Below, piece after piece: positions 34,338 through 42,449 of a DNA stretch of 64,000 nt. Each line of letters starts with the position of its first letter. Positions within the stretch are counted from its first letter, which is position 1. This DNA comes from Ascidiaceihabitans sp023955215 (lineage in GTDB: Bacteria > Pseudomonadota > Alphaproteobacteria > Rhodobacterales > Rhodobacteraceae), in the NCBI GenBank assembly GCA_943788345.1, contig CALSPX010000007.1, forward strand, positions 1 to 64,000, written 5' to 3'. The notes under the pieces are model-generated. The model made no database searches and was not told the DNA's origin. It saw only the letters and a list, made by a program, of their open reading frames with translations. Both the position numbers and the translations under genes were made by a program.

Positions 34338-34487
34338 AGCACCGTATGATCGTCTTCTGCGGTGATACCAATCGAAAACGTATGAATTTGTAGAAGTGCT
34401 TGGTTTTCAGTGCATAATTAACATTTTTTGGGTGCCGATCTCGACCACCGATTGTGTTCGGCGCAGAGTTCGACACCTCAAAAACAG

Positions 34488-34519
34488 AAAAACCCCGCCT
34501 GCTTGCACAGACGGGGTTT
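34488..34519 (-). terminator. Intrinsic terminator after rplW
   Basis: A 12-bp stem, AAACCCCGCCTG (34490-34501) with CAGACGGGGTTT (34508-34519), one G-T pair, 6-nt loop. On the - strand it is followed by five T. It lies 22 bp past the rplW stop and ends the first ribosomal block. Confidence 0.9.
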
Positions 34520-34541
34520 CCCCAAATTGTTTTAACTAAGC

Positions 34542-34838
34542 TTACAGCCCAGTTGAGACGTCGATGGAGTTACCCTCTTCGAGAGTCACATACGCCTTTT
34601 TCACGTCTTTCCGACGACCCAGCGCACCGCGGAACCGTTTCACTTTACCTTTAGTGATCGCGGTGTTCACGGCTTTAACCTTTACACCAAAGAGAGCTTC
34701 AACAGCCGCTTTGATCATTGGTTTGTTGCTGTCGATTGCCACTTCGAAAACAACAGCGTTTGCTTCAGAAGCACGTGTCGCTTTTTCTGTGATAATCGGT
34801 TTACGGATTACGTCGTAATGTTCTGCCTTAGTGCTCAT
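34542..34838 (-). CDS. rplW: 50S ribosomal protein L23
   Basis: 98 residues: EHYDVIRKPIITEKATRASEANAVVFEVAIDSNKPMIKAAVEALFGVKVKAVNT, then GRRKDVKKAYVTLEEG. It is at the tunnel exit and binds trigger factor. The start overlaps the rplD stop (ATGA). Last gene of the rpsJ block. Confidence 0.97.
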   Translation of the reverse strand: MSTKAEHYDVIRKPIITEKATRASEANAVVFEVAIDSNKPMIKAAVEALFGVKVKAVNTAITKGKVKRFRGALGRRKDVKKAYVTLEEGNSIDVSTGL

Positions 34839-35452
34839 TTCAGTCGAGCCTCCAGTGCTTCGATCCCGGATTTCGTGATGACAAGTGTATCACGCTTTAG
34901 GATATCAAATACGTTTGCACCCATTGTCGGTAGGATATCCAAACCTTCAATGTTGCGTGACGCTTTCAGGAAATCTTCGTTCACAGAAGCACCGTCGATG
35001 ATCAACGCACGTTTCCAACCAAGGTTTTTAACAGCCTTAGCAAGAGCAGATGTTTTGCCATCAGTGTTTACGTCTTCAATGATTACCAATTCGCCGGCTT
35101 TGGCTTTGGCGGACAATGCGTGACATAGACCCAATTTACGGAACTTTTTAGTAAGATCGTGGCCGTGCGAACGCACAACTGGACCTTTGTAAACACCACC
35201 ACCGCGGAAGATCGGAGCAGAACGTGCACCGTGACGAGCGCCGCCGGTACCTTTCTGACGATAGATCTTCTTGGTAGAGTAGCTCACTTCTGAACGTGTC
35301 TTAACCTTGTGTGTACCAGCTTGTGCATTGTTGCGCTGCCAGCGAACAACACGGTGCAAGATGTCTGCACGTGGCTCAAGACCAAACAGGGCCTCGTCCA
35401 AATCCAGAGTACCAGCAGATGTGCCGTCCAGTTTGATTACGTCAAGTTTCAT
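34835..35452 (-). CDS. rplD: 50S ribosomal protein L4
   Basis: 205 residues: KLDVIKLDGTSAGTLDLDEALFG, the long loop RSEVSYSTKKIYRQKGTGGARHGARSAPIFRGGGVYKGP that reaches the exit tunnel, and the C-terminal domain. In E. coli L4 represses the S10 operon through the leader. Here the leader before rpsJ is about 120 nt if the predicted promoter is right. Overlaps rplC by 4 bp. Confidence 0.97.
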   Translation of the reverse strand: MKLDVIKLDGTSAGTLDLDEALFGLEPRADILHRVVRWQRNNAQAGTHKVKTRSEVSYSTKKIYRQKGTGGARHGARSAPIFRGGGVYKGPVVRSHGHDLTKKFRKLGLCHALSAKAKAGELVIIEDVNTDGKTSALAKAVKNLGWKRALIIDGASVNEDFLKASRNIEGLDILPTMGANVFDILKRDTLVITKSGIEALEARLK

Positions 35453-36171
35453 GCTTCACCACCTTCCGCAGGCGCTTCGGCTGGTGCCGCTGCAGCTGCT
35501 GATTTCAAAGCGGCCGGGAAAGGCACGCCATCAGGCAATTTCTTTTTCACAGAATCTTTAACTGTAACCCAACCACCTTTGGAGCCAGGAACGGCACCTT
35601 TGATCATGATCAAGCCACGTTCTGCGTCAGTTTTTACAACTTCAAGATTTTGCGTAGTTACACGAGCAGCGCCCATGTGACCGGCCATTTTCTTGCCTTT
35701 GAAAACTTTACCAGGATCTTGACACTGACCAGTGGAACCGTGCGAACGGTGAGACACGGAAACACCGTGCGTCGCGCGCAAGCCACCAAAGTTGTGACGC
35801 TTCATGGCACCTTGGAAACCTTTACCAATGGATGTGCCTGATACGTCAACTTTTTGACCGTCAAGGTAATGCTCAGCGGACAGTTCTTCACCGACGCTGA
35901 TCAAGTTATCTTCGGAAACACGGAATTCGACCAGCTTACGCTTTGGCTCAACCTTTTGTGCAGCGTAGTGGCCGCGCATGGCTTTGCTTACACGTTTCAC
36001 CTTGGGCGTACCTGCACCAAGTTGAACAGCTGTGTAGCCGTCTTTTTCCATTGTCCGTTGTGTCACAACCTGAAGGCCGTCCAATTGAAGAACAGTAACA
36101 GGGATCTGTTTACCATCTTCCATGAACAAGCGGGTCATGCCCAATTTCTTTGCGAGTACTCCAGAGCGCAT
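35449..36171 (-). CDS. rplC: 50S ribosomal protein L3
   Basis: 240 residues from ATG 36171 (MRSGVLAKKLGMTRLF), behind a run of six G; an in-frame TTG two codons up is less likely. Family parts: GKGFQGAMKRHNFGGLRATHGVSVSHRSHGSTGQCQDPGKVFKGKKMAGHMG, with the Gln methylated in E. coli. The tail is Ala/Glu-rich (about 25 residues), as in related bacteria. Fourteen bp after rpsJ. Confidence 0.97.
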   Translation of the reverse strand: MRSGVLAKKLGMTRLFMEDGKQIPVTVLQLDGLQVVTQRTMEKDGYTAVQLGAGTPKVKRVSKAMRGHYAAQKVEPKRKLVEFRVSEDNLISVGEELSAEHYLDGQKVDVSGTSIGKGFQGAMKRHNFGGLRATHGVSVSHRSHGSTGQCQDPGKVFKGKKMAGHMGAARVTTQNLEVVKTDAERGLIMIKGAVPGSKGGWVTVKDSVKKKLPDGVPFPAALKSAAAAAPAEAPAEGGEA

Positions 36172-36185
36172 AATCAATACCCCCC

Positions 36186-36503
36186 TTAAGACTGCAACTT
36201 GATCTCGACGTCCACACCAGCGGCAAGGTCGAGCTTCATCAGCGCGTCTACCGTTTGTGGAGTCGGATCAATGATATCCAGCAAGCGCTTGTGCGTGCGG
36301 ATTTCAAATTGGTCACGGGATTTTTTGTCAACGTGTGGACCACGTAGAACTGTGAATTTTTCAATCTTATTCGGCAGCGGAATTGGGCCGCGAATAGATG
36401 CACCGGTACGTTTAGCGGTGTTTACGATTTCCTGTGTGGACGAATCCAACACGCGGTAATCAAACGCCTTCAAACGGATGCGGATATTTTGGCTTTGTGC
36501 CAT
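36186..36503 (-). CDS. rpsJ: 30S ribosomal protein S10
   Basis: 105 residues: QNIRIRLKAFDYRVLDSSTQEIVNTAKRTGASIRGPIPLP and GPHVDKKSRDQFEIRTHKRLLDIIDPTPQTVDALMKLDLAAGVDVEIKL. First gene of the supercluster. In most bacteria tuf or fusA is next upstream; here a GST gene is, 183 bp away, so this block needs its own promoter. Confidence 0.97.
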   Translation of the reverse strand: MAQSQNIRIRLKAFDYRVLDSSTQEIVNTAKRTGASIRGPIPLPNKIEKFTVLRGPHVDKKSRDQFEIRTHKRLLDIIDPTPQTVDALMKLDLAAGVDVEIKLQS

Positions 36504-36628
36504 TTGTCATCATCCCTAACTAGGGCTTAGATCGGAGAGGAGGATGTACGCTCACCGCACACCTTCATCGCGTCTTTGTAAAGAACTGAGAAGGGCGCGC
36601 AAAAGCACACCCCAACAGAACTTGGCCG

Positions 36629-36657
36629 CGTTTAGGTCGAGTCGCGGATGAAAGCAA
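36629..36657 (-). promoter_or_regulatory. Candidate promoter for rpsJ-rplC-rplD-rplW
   Basis: On the - strand: -35 TTGCTT (36657-36652), 17-base spacer, -10 TAAACG (36634-36629). It has the same TTGC start, spacer and -ACG ending as the rpmC and rplO candidates. The leader to rpsJ would be about 120 nt. Confidence 0.5.
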
Positions 36658-36686
36658 GTAATTGTTGGGCGAATCCCAAAGAAACC

Positions 36687-37340
36687 TTAGGCGGCGGGTG
36701 GCTTTGCCTTTTGGAGGTAGTCATCCATCGCTGGCTTATAGTGCGTCAGCTCGTCTGATACCGCTGCATACTGATGGATGCGCGCCTCGTAGGCGACGAT
36801 AGTTTCAGGCCAAACAACCGGCAGATTGAATGCCGCTTGAAACGCTTTGATCCATGCGAAGGTCACTGCAAACCCACAATCGCACAACCACAGCTTATCC
36901 GTTGGTAGGGTTGGATCGCTAATCAAAAGCGCCAAGGCCTCAAGGTGTTTGGAAATAGCAGCACCGCCAGCTTTAACGGCTTCTGCGTCGCGGGTCTCGT
37001 AAGCCACTTGGGCATAGAGGGCACGTACTGAGGGCTCTAAACGCGTATCATGGAAACGCCCCTTCTCACGTGCCTTGGCACGCAACTGCACGTTGTCAGG
37101 CAGCATTGGCGTCTGAGGGAAGGCTTCATTCAGGTATTCAGCAATTGCCTCGGAATCCGACAACATGAATCCTTCATGGATCATTGCGGGCAAATTGCCT
37201 GATGGCACGATCGCTTTGTATTCTGCTGAACCGTAGCCACCTGGGGGCGGCAGTTCTTCCCATGCAATCGACTTGTGGCGCATCATAACGCGCAGCTTGG
37301 CGCAGTAGGTCGCAACGGGAACGGTGTATATAGTCAGCAT
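36687..37340 (-). CDS. Glutathione S-transferase family protein
   Basis: 217 residues with the thioredoxin-fold N-domain (LTIYTVPVATYCAKLRVMMRHKSIAWEE, PSGNLPAMIHEGFMLSDSEAIAEYLNEAFP, including the SDSEAI glutathione-binding turn) and an all-helical C-domain. A Tyr-Cys at positions 12-13 lies where the catalytic residue of beta- or zeta-like classes would be, so the class is open. It stands between a terminator (37364-37394) upstream and rpsJ downstream. Function unknown; detoxification or dehalogenation is typical of the fold. Confidence 0.85.
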   Translation of the reverse strand: MLTIYTVPVATYCAKLRVMMRHKSIAWEELPPPGGYGSAEYKAIVPSGNLPAMIHEGFMLSDSEAIAEYLNEAFPQTPMLPDNVQLRAKAREKGRFHDTRLEPSVRALYAQVAYETRDAEAVKAGGAAISKHLEALALLISDPTLPTDKLWLCDCGFAVTFAWIKAFQAAFNLPVVWPETIVAYEARIHQYAAVSDELTHYKPAMDDYLQKAKPPAA

Positions 37341-37363
37341 ATCAAACCTGCCTGTCAGAAATG

Positions 37364-37394
37364 AAAAAGGGCCAGCCGAACAAACGACTGGCCC
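37364..37394 (-). terminator. Intrinsic terminator after the binding-protein gene
   Basis: GGGCCAGCCG (37369-37378) pairs with CGACTGGCCC (37385-37394), one G-T pair, loop of six; five T follow on the - strand. It lies 18 bp past the stop of the solute-binding protein and before the GST start. Confidence 0.88.
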
Positions 37395-37412
37395 GATAGT
37401 AATAGAGTGCGA

Positions 37413-38192
37413 TTATTCAGCCAACAGCTGCCATTTCACGCCCAATTCATCAAAGAAGCCTTGCTCTTGCTTCAATGTAATCCACGTGTTCACGTAGTTG
37501 ATCCACACTTGGTCTGCTTGTGGCAACAACATCGCGATTGGTGTTGGTGAACGGCCTTCAGCCACAGGCACGATCATCAGTTGGTCATACTGAGCAACCA
37601 GTTTGTTTGCTTCGACGTTTGACGTGATGTTTGCGTCTGCACGGCCTGACAACACTTCTTGGAAGTCACGCGCTGGTGCTTCGACGATGCGGTGTGTTGC
37701 ATCTGGGAAGTACTGCTTCACTTGTGTTTCTTGTGTTGTGCCCAATGTGGCCGCAACAGAAACATCTGCTTTGTTCAGGTCGTCCCAGCTGTTGAAACGG
37801 TCTGCGTTTTTCTTCAGCGTCAATGGCACTGTTGCCAATGAGAAGTAGCTGTCGGAATAACCAGCGGCTTTTGCGCGTGCGGGTGATACAGATGCAGAAC
37901 CGGTGATGTGGTACTGACCGGATGTTACGCCTGCGACCAGTGTTTTCCAGTCTGTTGGTACGAATTCAACTTCAACACCGAGGTCGGCAGCCAAAGCTGT
38001 CATCACGTCGATGTCGTAGCCCTCATATGTGTTTGTCGCGATGTCACGCATGGACATCGGGTTCCAGTCACCGGTTGTTCCAACTTTTAGAACACCACCG
38101 GACAGGATTTCGCTTAGCGCGGACTGCGCGTTTGCTTGGACTGAGCTCGCGGCCAGAATGACGGCGGTTGCTGCAATTTTAAATATTTTCAT
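37413..38192 (-). CDS. Family 3 amino-acid solute-binding protein
   Basis: 259 residues. Signal peptide to about residue 22 (ANA cleavage), then GGVLKVGTTGDWNPMSMRD, YEGYDIDVMTALAADLGVEVEFV and a C-terminal EQGFFDELGVKW. The GTTGDWNP start recalls the cyclohexadienyl-dehydratase-like (PheC) subgroup of the family, so an enzymatic rather than a transport role is possible. The divergent neighbours encode an ATPase and a permease of the same importer class, which favours transport. Ligand unknown. Confidence 0.85.
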   Translation of the reverse strand: MKIFKIAATAVILAASSVQANAQSALSEILSGGVLKVGTTGDWNPMSMRDIATNTYEGYDIDVMTALAADLGVEVEFVPTDWKTLVAGVTSGQYHITGSASVSPARAKAAGYSDSYFSLATVPLTLKKNADRFNSWDDLNKADVSVAATLGTTQETQVKQYFPDATHRIVEAPARDFQEVLSGRADANITSNVEANKLVAQYDQLMIVPVAEGRSPTPIAMLLPQADQVWINYVNTWITLKQEQGFFDELGVKWQLLAE

Positions 38193-38239
38193 TTGTTTCC
38201 CTTTTCAAACGGTAGTTGATAGCTAGCTTGCCAGATAGG

Positions 38240-38311
38240 ATTGGAAAGTCCTAGTGCCAAGAAACTATTTTTCGGTGCCAATTCGTTAACGAAACCGTGA
38301 ACATTGGAAAG
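38240..38311. promoter_or_regulatory. Regulatory region between divergent ABC genes
   Basis: The 130-bp gap holds a perfect 12-bp palindrome TTCGTTAACGAA (38282-38293), GTGCCAA twice 21 bp apart (38254-38260 and 38275-38281), and ATTGGAAAG twice 63 bp apart (38240-38248 and 38303-38311). The second ATTGGAAAG lies close to the ATPase start. Spacings of whole DNA turns suggest operators for a regulator of both divergent units; none is encoded next to it. Confidence 0.5.
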
Positions 38312-38322
38312 CAATCTCGTTT

Positions 38323-39069
38323 ATGACTGATCAACCAAATCTAATCGAGATGCGTGGAGTGTCTAAACACTTTGGCGACTTCCAAGCGTTGAAAGACGTG
38401 ACGCTGGATGTGAAGCTGGGCGAACGTGTCGTGATTTGCGGGCCATCTGGGTCTGGGAAATCCACACTGATCCGCTGCATCAACCGCCTTGAGGCCCATG
38501 AGGCCGGTGAGATTGTTGTTGATGGTGTGACCCTCACCCAAAGCCAAGACAGTCTTGATAAAATTCGCGGCACCGTTGGCATGGTGTTTCAACAATTCAA
38601 TCTGTTTCCACATTTGACCGTCCTTGAGAACTTGACGTTGGGACCACGCCGCGTACTTGGCTTGTCAGAGGACGAGGCCAAAGCACGCGCCATGCTGTAT
38701 CTTGAGCGCGTTCAAATTCCCGATCAGGCAGATAAACTGCCACGCCAACTTTCGGGTGGTCAACAACAACGCGTCGCGATTGCACGCAGCCTGTGCATGG
38801 AACCGCGGATCATGTTGTTTGATGAACCCACATCTGCCCTTGATCCTGAAATGATCGCAGAAGTATTGGACGTAATGACCGAGCTGGCGACCAGCGGGAT
38901 GACAATGATCGTTGTAACACACGAGATGGGGTTCGCCCGCCGTGTGGCTGATAAGATGGTGTTCATGGACAAAGGCGAGATCGTCGAAATCGGCACCGCC
39001 GAAGATGTCTTTACAGCACCAAAGTCTGATCGCTTTGCCGCATTCATCAAACAAATTTTGAACCACTAG
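38323..39069 (+). CDS. Amino-acid ABC transporter ATP-binding protein
   Basis: 248 residues. Walker A GPSGSGKS, QQFNLFPHLTVLENLTLGP, signature LSGGQQQR, Walker B MLFDEPTSALD and VTHEMGFAR. It is close to AapP/GlnQ in sequence. With the permease 11 bp downstream and the divergent binding protein it forms a second, separate amino-acid importer in this window. GAAAGCAA upstream is a poor ribosome site. Confidence 0.92.
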   Translation: MTDQPNLIEMRGVSKHFGDFQALKDVTLDVKLGERVVICGPSGSGKSTLIRCINRLEAHEAGEIVVDGVTLTQSQDSLDKIRGTVGMVFQQFNLFPHLTVLENLTLGPRRVLGLSEDEAKARAMLYLERVQIPDQADKLPRQLSGGQQQRVAIARSLCMEPRIMLFDEPTSALDPEMIAEVLDVMTELATSGMTMIVVTHEMGFARRVADKMVFMDKGEIVEIGTAEDVFTAPKSDRFAAFIKQILNH

Positions 39070-39080
39070 GAGCAGTTGAT

Positions 39081-39818
39081 ATGAAACGCGTTATTGTCCT
39101 TCTGCCCCTTCTTTTGATCCTTTCGGGATGTTCTGGAAACTGGGGGTGGTACGTTGTTGATCCCACGACCACCAATGGTGCCAACAACCTGCGCTTTATG
39201 GCAACAGGTGCCTACAACACGATTCTGATGTCCCTAACAGCGATCATCATTTCCGTCATCGTCGGTCTGTTGGTCGCCCTGCCTGGTCTGTCGGAAAAGA
39301 AAGCATGGCGTGCGTTTAATCGCACCTATGTTGAAATCGTGCGCGCGGTTCCGATCCTTGTTCTGATCCTGTGGGTTTACTACGGCTTGCCCCAGTTAAG
39401 CGGCATCACGTTGAACGTCTTCTGGGCTGGCGTCTTTGCCTTGGCCCTGTCCGACAGCGCCTTTCAAGCTGAGATTTTTCGCGCAGGTATTCAGTCGATC
39501 AGCAAAGGCCAATACGAGGCCGCACAGTCCATCTCGCTGAATTACCGCGATACGATGCGCTATGTGATCCTGCCCCAAGCGATCCGTCGCATCCTGCCGG
39601 CATTAGGCAATCAATTGGTCTATATGTTGAAGATGTCATCATTGGTGTCAGTCATCGGGATGCAGGAGTTGACCCGCAAGGCGAACGAGTTGGTCGTATC
39701 AGAATACCGCCCACTTGAGATCTACACGATCCTTGTGCTGGAATACCTTGTGTTGATTTTGATTGTATCCGCTGGCGTTCGGTGGCTTGAGAGACGCATG
39801 AACAGCAGCGAGGCCTAA
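39081..39818 (+). CDS. Amino-acid ABC transporter permease with an N-terminal lipobox-like motif
   Basis: 245 residues of the HisM/GlnP type, five to six helices, EAA docking loop RAGIQSISKGQYEAAQSISL. The first 20 residues are odd: a basic start, a hydrophobic run and LSGC at 15-18, which matches a lipoprotein signal (lipobox with Cys 18). Then a short periplasmic segment NWGWYVVDPTT precedes the first true permease helix. It may be lipidated after cleavage, which would be unusual for a permease. GGAGCAG upstream. Followed after 2 bp by the MATE gene. Confidence 0.87.
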   Translation: MKRVIVLLPLLLILSGCSGNWGWYVVDPTTTNGANNLRFMATGAYNTILMSLTAIIISVIVGLLVALPGLSEKKAWRAFNRTYVEIVRAVPILVLILWVYYGLPQLSGITLNVFWAGVFALALSDSAFQAEIFRAGIQSISKGQYEAAQSISLNYRDTMRYVILPQAIRRILPALGNQLVYMLKMSSLVSVIGMQELTRKANELVVSEYRPLEIYTILVLEYLVLILIVSAGVRWLERRMNSSEA

Positions 39819-39820
39819 AA

Positions 39821-41185
39821 ATGGCGCAGGACGACCTAACGACAGGCCCAATGGTCCTGCACTTTAAGAACCTCGCAATCCCTGCCGCCTTAGGCATGTT
39901 GTTCGCAACGCTCTATAACGTGGTTGATGTCTACTATGCGGGTCGCCTTTCGACGGAGGCCCAAGCCGGTTTAGCTATTGGTTATCAGGCGTTCTTTATC
40001 TTTTTGGCTGTGGGCTTTGGATTGGGGTCGGGCCTAAGCGCGCTGGTCAGCAATGCCAAAGGGGCAAAAGATACATCCGGCACACGCAAGCTGGCGGCAC
40101 AGGGCCTTAGCTTTGGCGTGATTGTCACTGCAATTTTTATGGTCGTTGCCCTATGGCTTGGCCCTAAGTTGATCGAAATCGTATCTGAACCCGGTGGCTA
40201 CCGTGATGCAGGCACTGGTTATTTCCACTGGTTGATTGTGGCCCTGCCCGGTTTCATGCTTGCCTACGGTGGCAACGGAATTTTGCAAGCGCATGGCGAC
40301 TCCCGTTCATTGCAGCGCGCCTTGATGGGGGCGTTCTTTGCCAACGTCATTTTGAACCCGCTGTTGATGTTTGGCATCCCTGGCGTGTGGGGTGGCATGG
40401 GGTTCAACGGCATCGCCTTGGCCACTGTCATCAGCCAGACAGGTGTAATGATTTTCATCCTGCGCCAGATTTTCAAACTTGAAATCATGCAGGGTGTTCT
40501 CCTGTCTGAATTCATACCTGATCTTGAAAGCTATCGTGGCATACTTGGGCAAATGTTGCCCGCGACAATGGCGATGATGGTGATGTTTTTTTCCAGCTTT
40601 GTTGTTCAATATGCCCTCAAGGGTTTTGGCGAACCAGCCATTGCCGCCTACGGGGTTGCGCTGCGGATTGAACAAATCTTGTTGCTGCCTGTTCTGGGTA
40701 TGACGGGGGCGTTACTGCCCATCGCGGGTCAGAACTTTGGTGCCAAAGAATTTGACCGCGTCCGCGAGGCACTGGTTTTTTGCTGGAAGCTAGGCTTTGC
40801 AATGACCGCGATTGCAGCACCCATATTCTGGCTAGGTGGTTCGATGTTGATGTCGATCTTTACCAAAGACCCTGAAGTGATCGCGATCGGAACCAGCTAT
40901 CTGCATGTGGACGGGTTTTTGTTCCCAATTTATATGATGCTCTTCTCAATCAATTCACTTCTTCAAGCGTTGAAGAAACCCATCTGGACCCTTTGGCTTA
41001 GCATTTATCGTCAAGGTATCGCGGTTGGTTTCTTTATCTGGATTTTCATTGGAGTTTTGGACTTCAGCGTTTGGGGCGTTTGGTTGGGCATTGCCGCTGC
41101 CGTTTGCACAGGTTGGATAGGTGCCGTCTTGGTTGCCCGCACGATTGCCAAAAAAAACATTGGTGGTTTTCTGCGCGCCAACTAA
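39821..41185 (+). CDS. MATE family multidrug/metabolite exporter
   Basis: 454 residues, 12 predicted helices in two MatE repeats. Seen: GPMVLHFKNLAIPAALGMLFATLYNVVDVYYAGRLS at the N-terminus and the second repeat with GAKEFDRVREALVFCWKLGF. Na+ or H+ driven export of organic cations or metabolites is usual. Two bp separate it from the permease stop, so it belongs to the same transcript as the importer, which hints at exchange or overflow of a related compound (inference). Confidence 0.88.
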   Translation: MAQDDLTTGPMVLHFKNLAIPAALGMLFATLYNVVDVYYAGRLSTEAQAGLAIGYQAFFIFLAVGFGLGSGLSALVSNAKGAKDTSGTRKLAAQGLSFGVIVTAIFMVVALWLGPKLIEIVSEPGGYRDAGTGYFHWLIVALPGFMLAYGGNGILQAHGDSRSLQRALMGAFFANVILNPLLMFGIPGVWGGMGFNGIALATVISQTGVMIFILRQIFKLEIMQGVLLSEFIPDLESYRGILGQMLPATMAMMVMFFSSFVVQYALKGFGEPAIAAYGVALRIEQILLLPVLGMTGALLPIAGQNFGAKEFDRVREALVFCWKLGFAMTAIAAPIFWLGGSMLMSIFTKDPEVIAIGTSYLHVDGFLFPIYMMLFSINSLLQALKKPIWTLWLSIYRQGIAVGFFIWIFIGVLDFSVWGVWLGIAAAVCTGWIGAVLVARTIAKKNIGGFLRAN

Positions 41186-41307
41186 GGGCAGCACGCCACA
41201 TTGGCAATTTCCAGCCGATCGAAAAAGCATCACATTGGTTCGCGGTTTGCGGGAACACCCTCAACGCTATAGGGTGCGCAAAACAATGATAAGAGGTGAG
41301 CAGCCCA

Positions 41308-42441
41308 ATGCATATTAACAGACGGATCTTTGCACTTGGCGTTGCGGCGCTGGGATTATCAGGATGCACAAGCGCGGTCGCTTCAGGCCCGGCACGTGCA
41401 AAAGCTGTGACCTCTGATTTGCGCCCTGTATCTAACAGTGCCTATAGCGCATGGGTCCGTGGTTTTTATCCACGCGCCAAAGCCAAAGGCATTTCCGCGT
41501 CTACATTGCGCGCGGCCTTTCGCAACACAGGTTATTTGCCCGGCGTGGTGAAGCGCGACAGAAACCAAACCGAATTCAAACGCACCCTCGAAGACTACCT
41601 GTCCATTGCCGCCTCTGACGAACGCGTACGCAAAGGGCGCGCGGCGTTTGCTAGGCACCGTGGAACATTGAACACACTTGAATCTAAATACGGCGTGGAC
41701 GCAGGAATTATCGCGGCGATCTGGGGATTGGAAAGCTTCTTTGGCGAACGGCGCGGCGACGTTTCGGTTATCTCAGCCACATCGACTTTGGCCTTTGATG
41801 GACGACGTGGTTCGTTCTTTGAAAAGCAATTGATCGCAGCGCTACAGATCATTCAGAACGGGGACATTCCTGCCTCAAGAATGACTGGCAGTTGGGCTGG
41901 CGCAATGGGTCACACCCAATTCATCCCTACATCGTATCAAGCCTTTGCCGTTGATTTCACAGGCGATGGTCGTCGTGATATTTGGTCGGATGATCCGACA
42001 GATGCACTGGCCTCAACTGCCGCCTACCTTCAGCGCAATGGCTGGACACGCGGTGTGCGCTGGGGCGCGGAAACTAGCAGCGCAGACGGCAATGTTATCC
42101 AGCCTCAAGCAGGTGGCCCAAAGTTTGCCGTGACTGGTAATTTTCGTGCGATCAAACGCTACAACAACTCGGATGCCTACGCGATTGGTGTGGGGCATCT
42201 TGCAGATCGGATTGGTGGTGGTGGACCTTTGCGCACCAGCTTTCCACCTGACAAAAACGGCCTAACCAAAGACAACCGTATTGCATTGCAAAAACGTCTG
42301 ACCGCCAATGGGTTTGATACAGATGGTGCCGACGGCGTGATTGGCCCTAACTCCGAAAAAGCGATCCGTGCCTATCAGGCCAGTCGCGGTTTGGCTGCCA
42401 CTGGTACGCCCTCGCTGGAACTGTTGCGCAGCTTGAACTGA
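41308..42441 (+). CDS. Lytic murein transglycosylase, MltB type, lipoprotein
   Basis: 377 residues from ATG 41308 with AGAGGTGA upstream; GTG 41296 is the alternative. Lipoprotein signal with LSGC (Cys 20). The transglycosylase domain has GLESFFGERRG (catalytic Glu) and GSWAGAMGHTQFIPTSYQAFAVDFTGDGRRDIW; the C-terminal about 60 residues are a peptidoglycan-binding domain (LQKRLTANGFDTDGADGVIGPNSEKAIRAYQ). It cleaves glycan strands to 1,6-anhydro ends in the periplasm. Convergent with dnaE2, 8 bp apart. Confidence 0.93.
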   Translation: MHINRRIFALGVAALGLSGCTSAVASGPARAKAVTSDLRPVSNSAYSAWVRGFYPRAKAKGISASTLRAAFRNTGYLPGVVKRDRNQTEFKRTLEDYLSIAASDERVRKGRAAFARHRGTLNTLESKYGVDAGIIAAIWGLESFFGERRGDVSVISATSTLAFDGRRGSFFEKQLIAALQIIQNGDIPASRMTGSWAGAMGHTQFIPTSYQAFAVDFTGDGRRDIWSDDPTDALASTAAYLQRNGWTRGVRWGAETSSADGNVIQPQAGGPKFAVTGNFRAIKRYNNSDAYAIGVGHLADRIGGGGPLRTSFPPDKNGLTKDNRIALQKRLTANGFDTDGADGVIGPNSEKAIRAYQASRGLAATGTPSLELLRSLN

Positions 42442-42449
42442 AGACGCAC

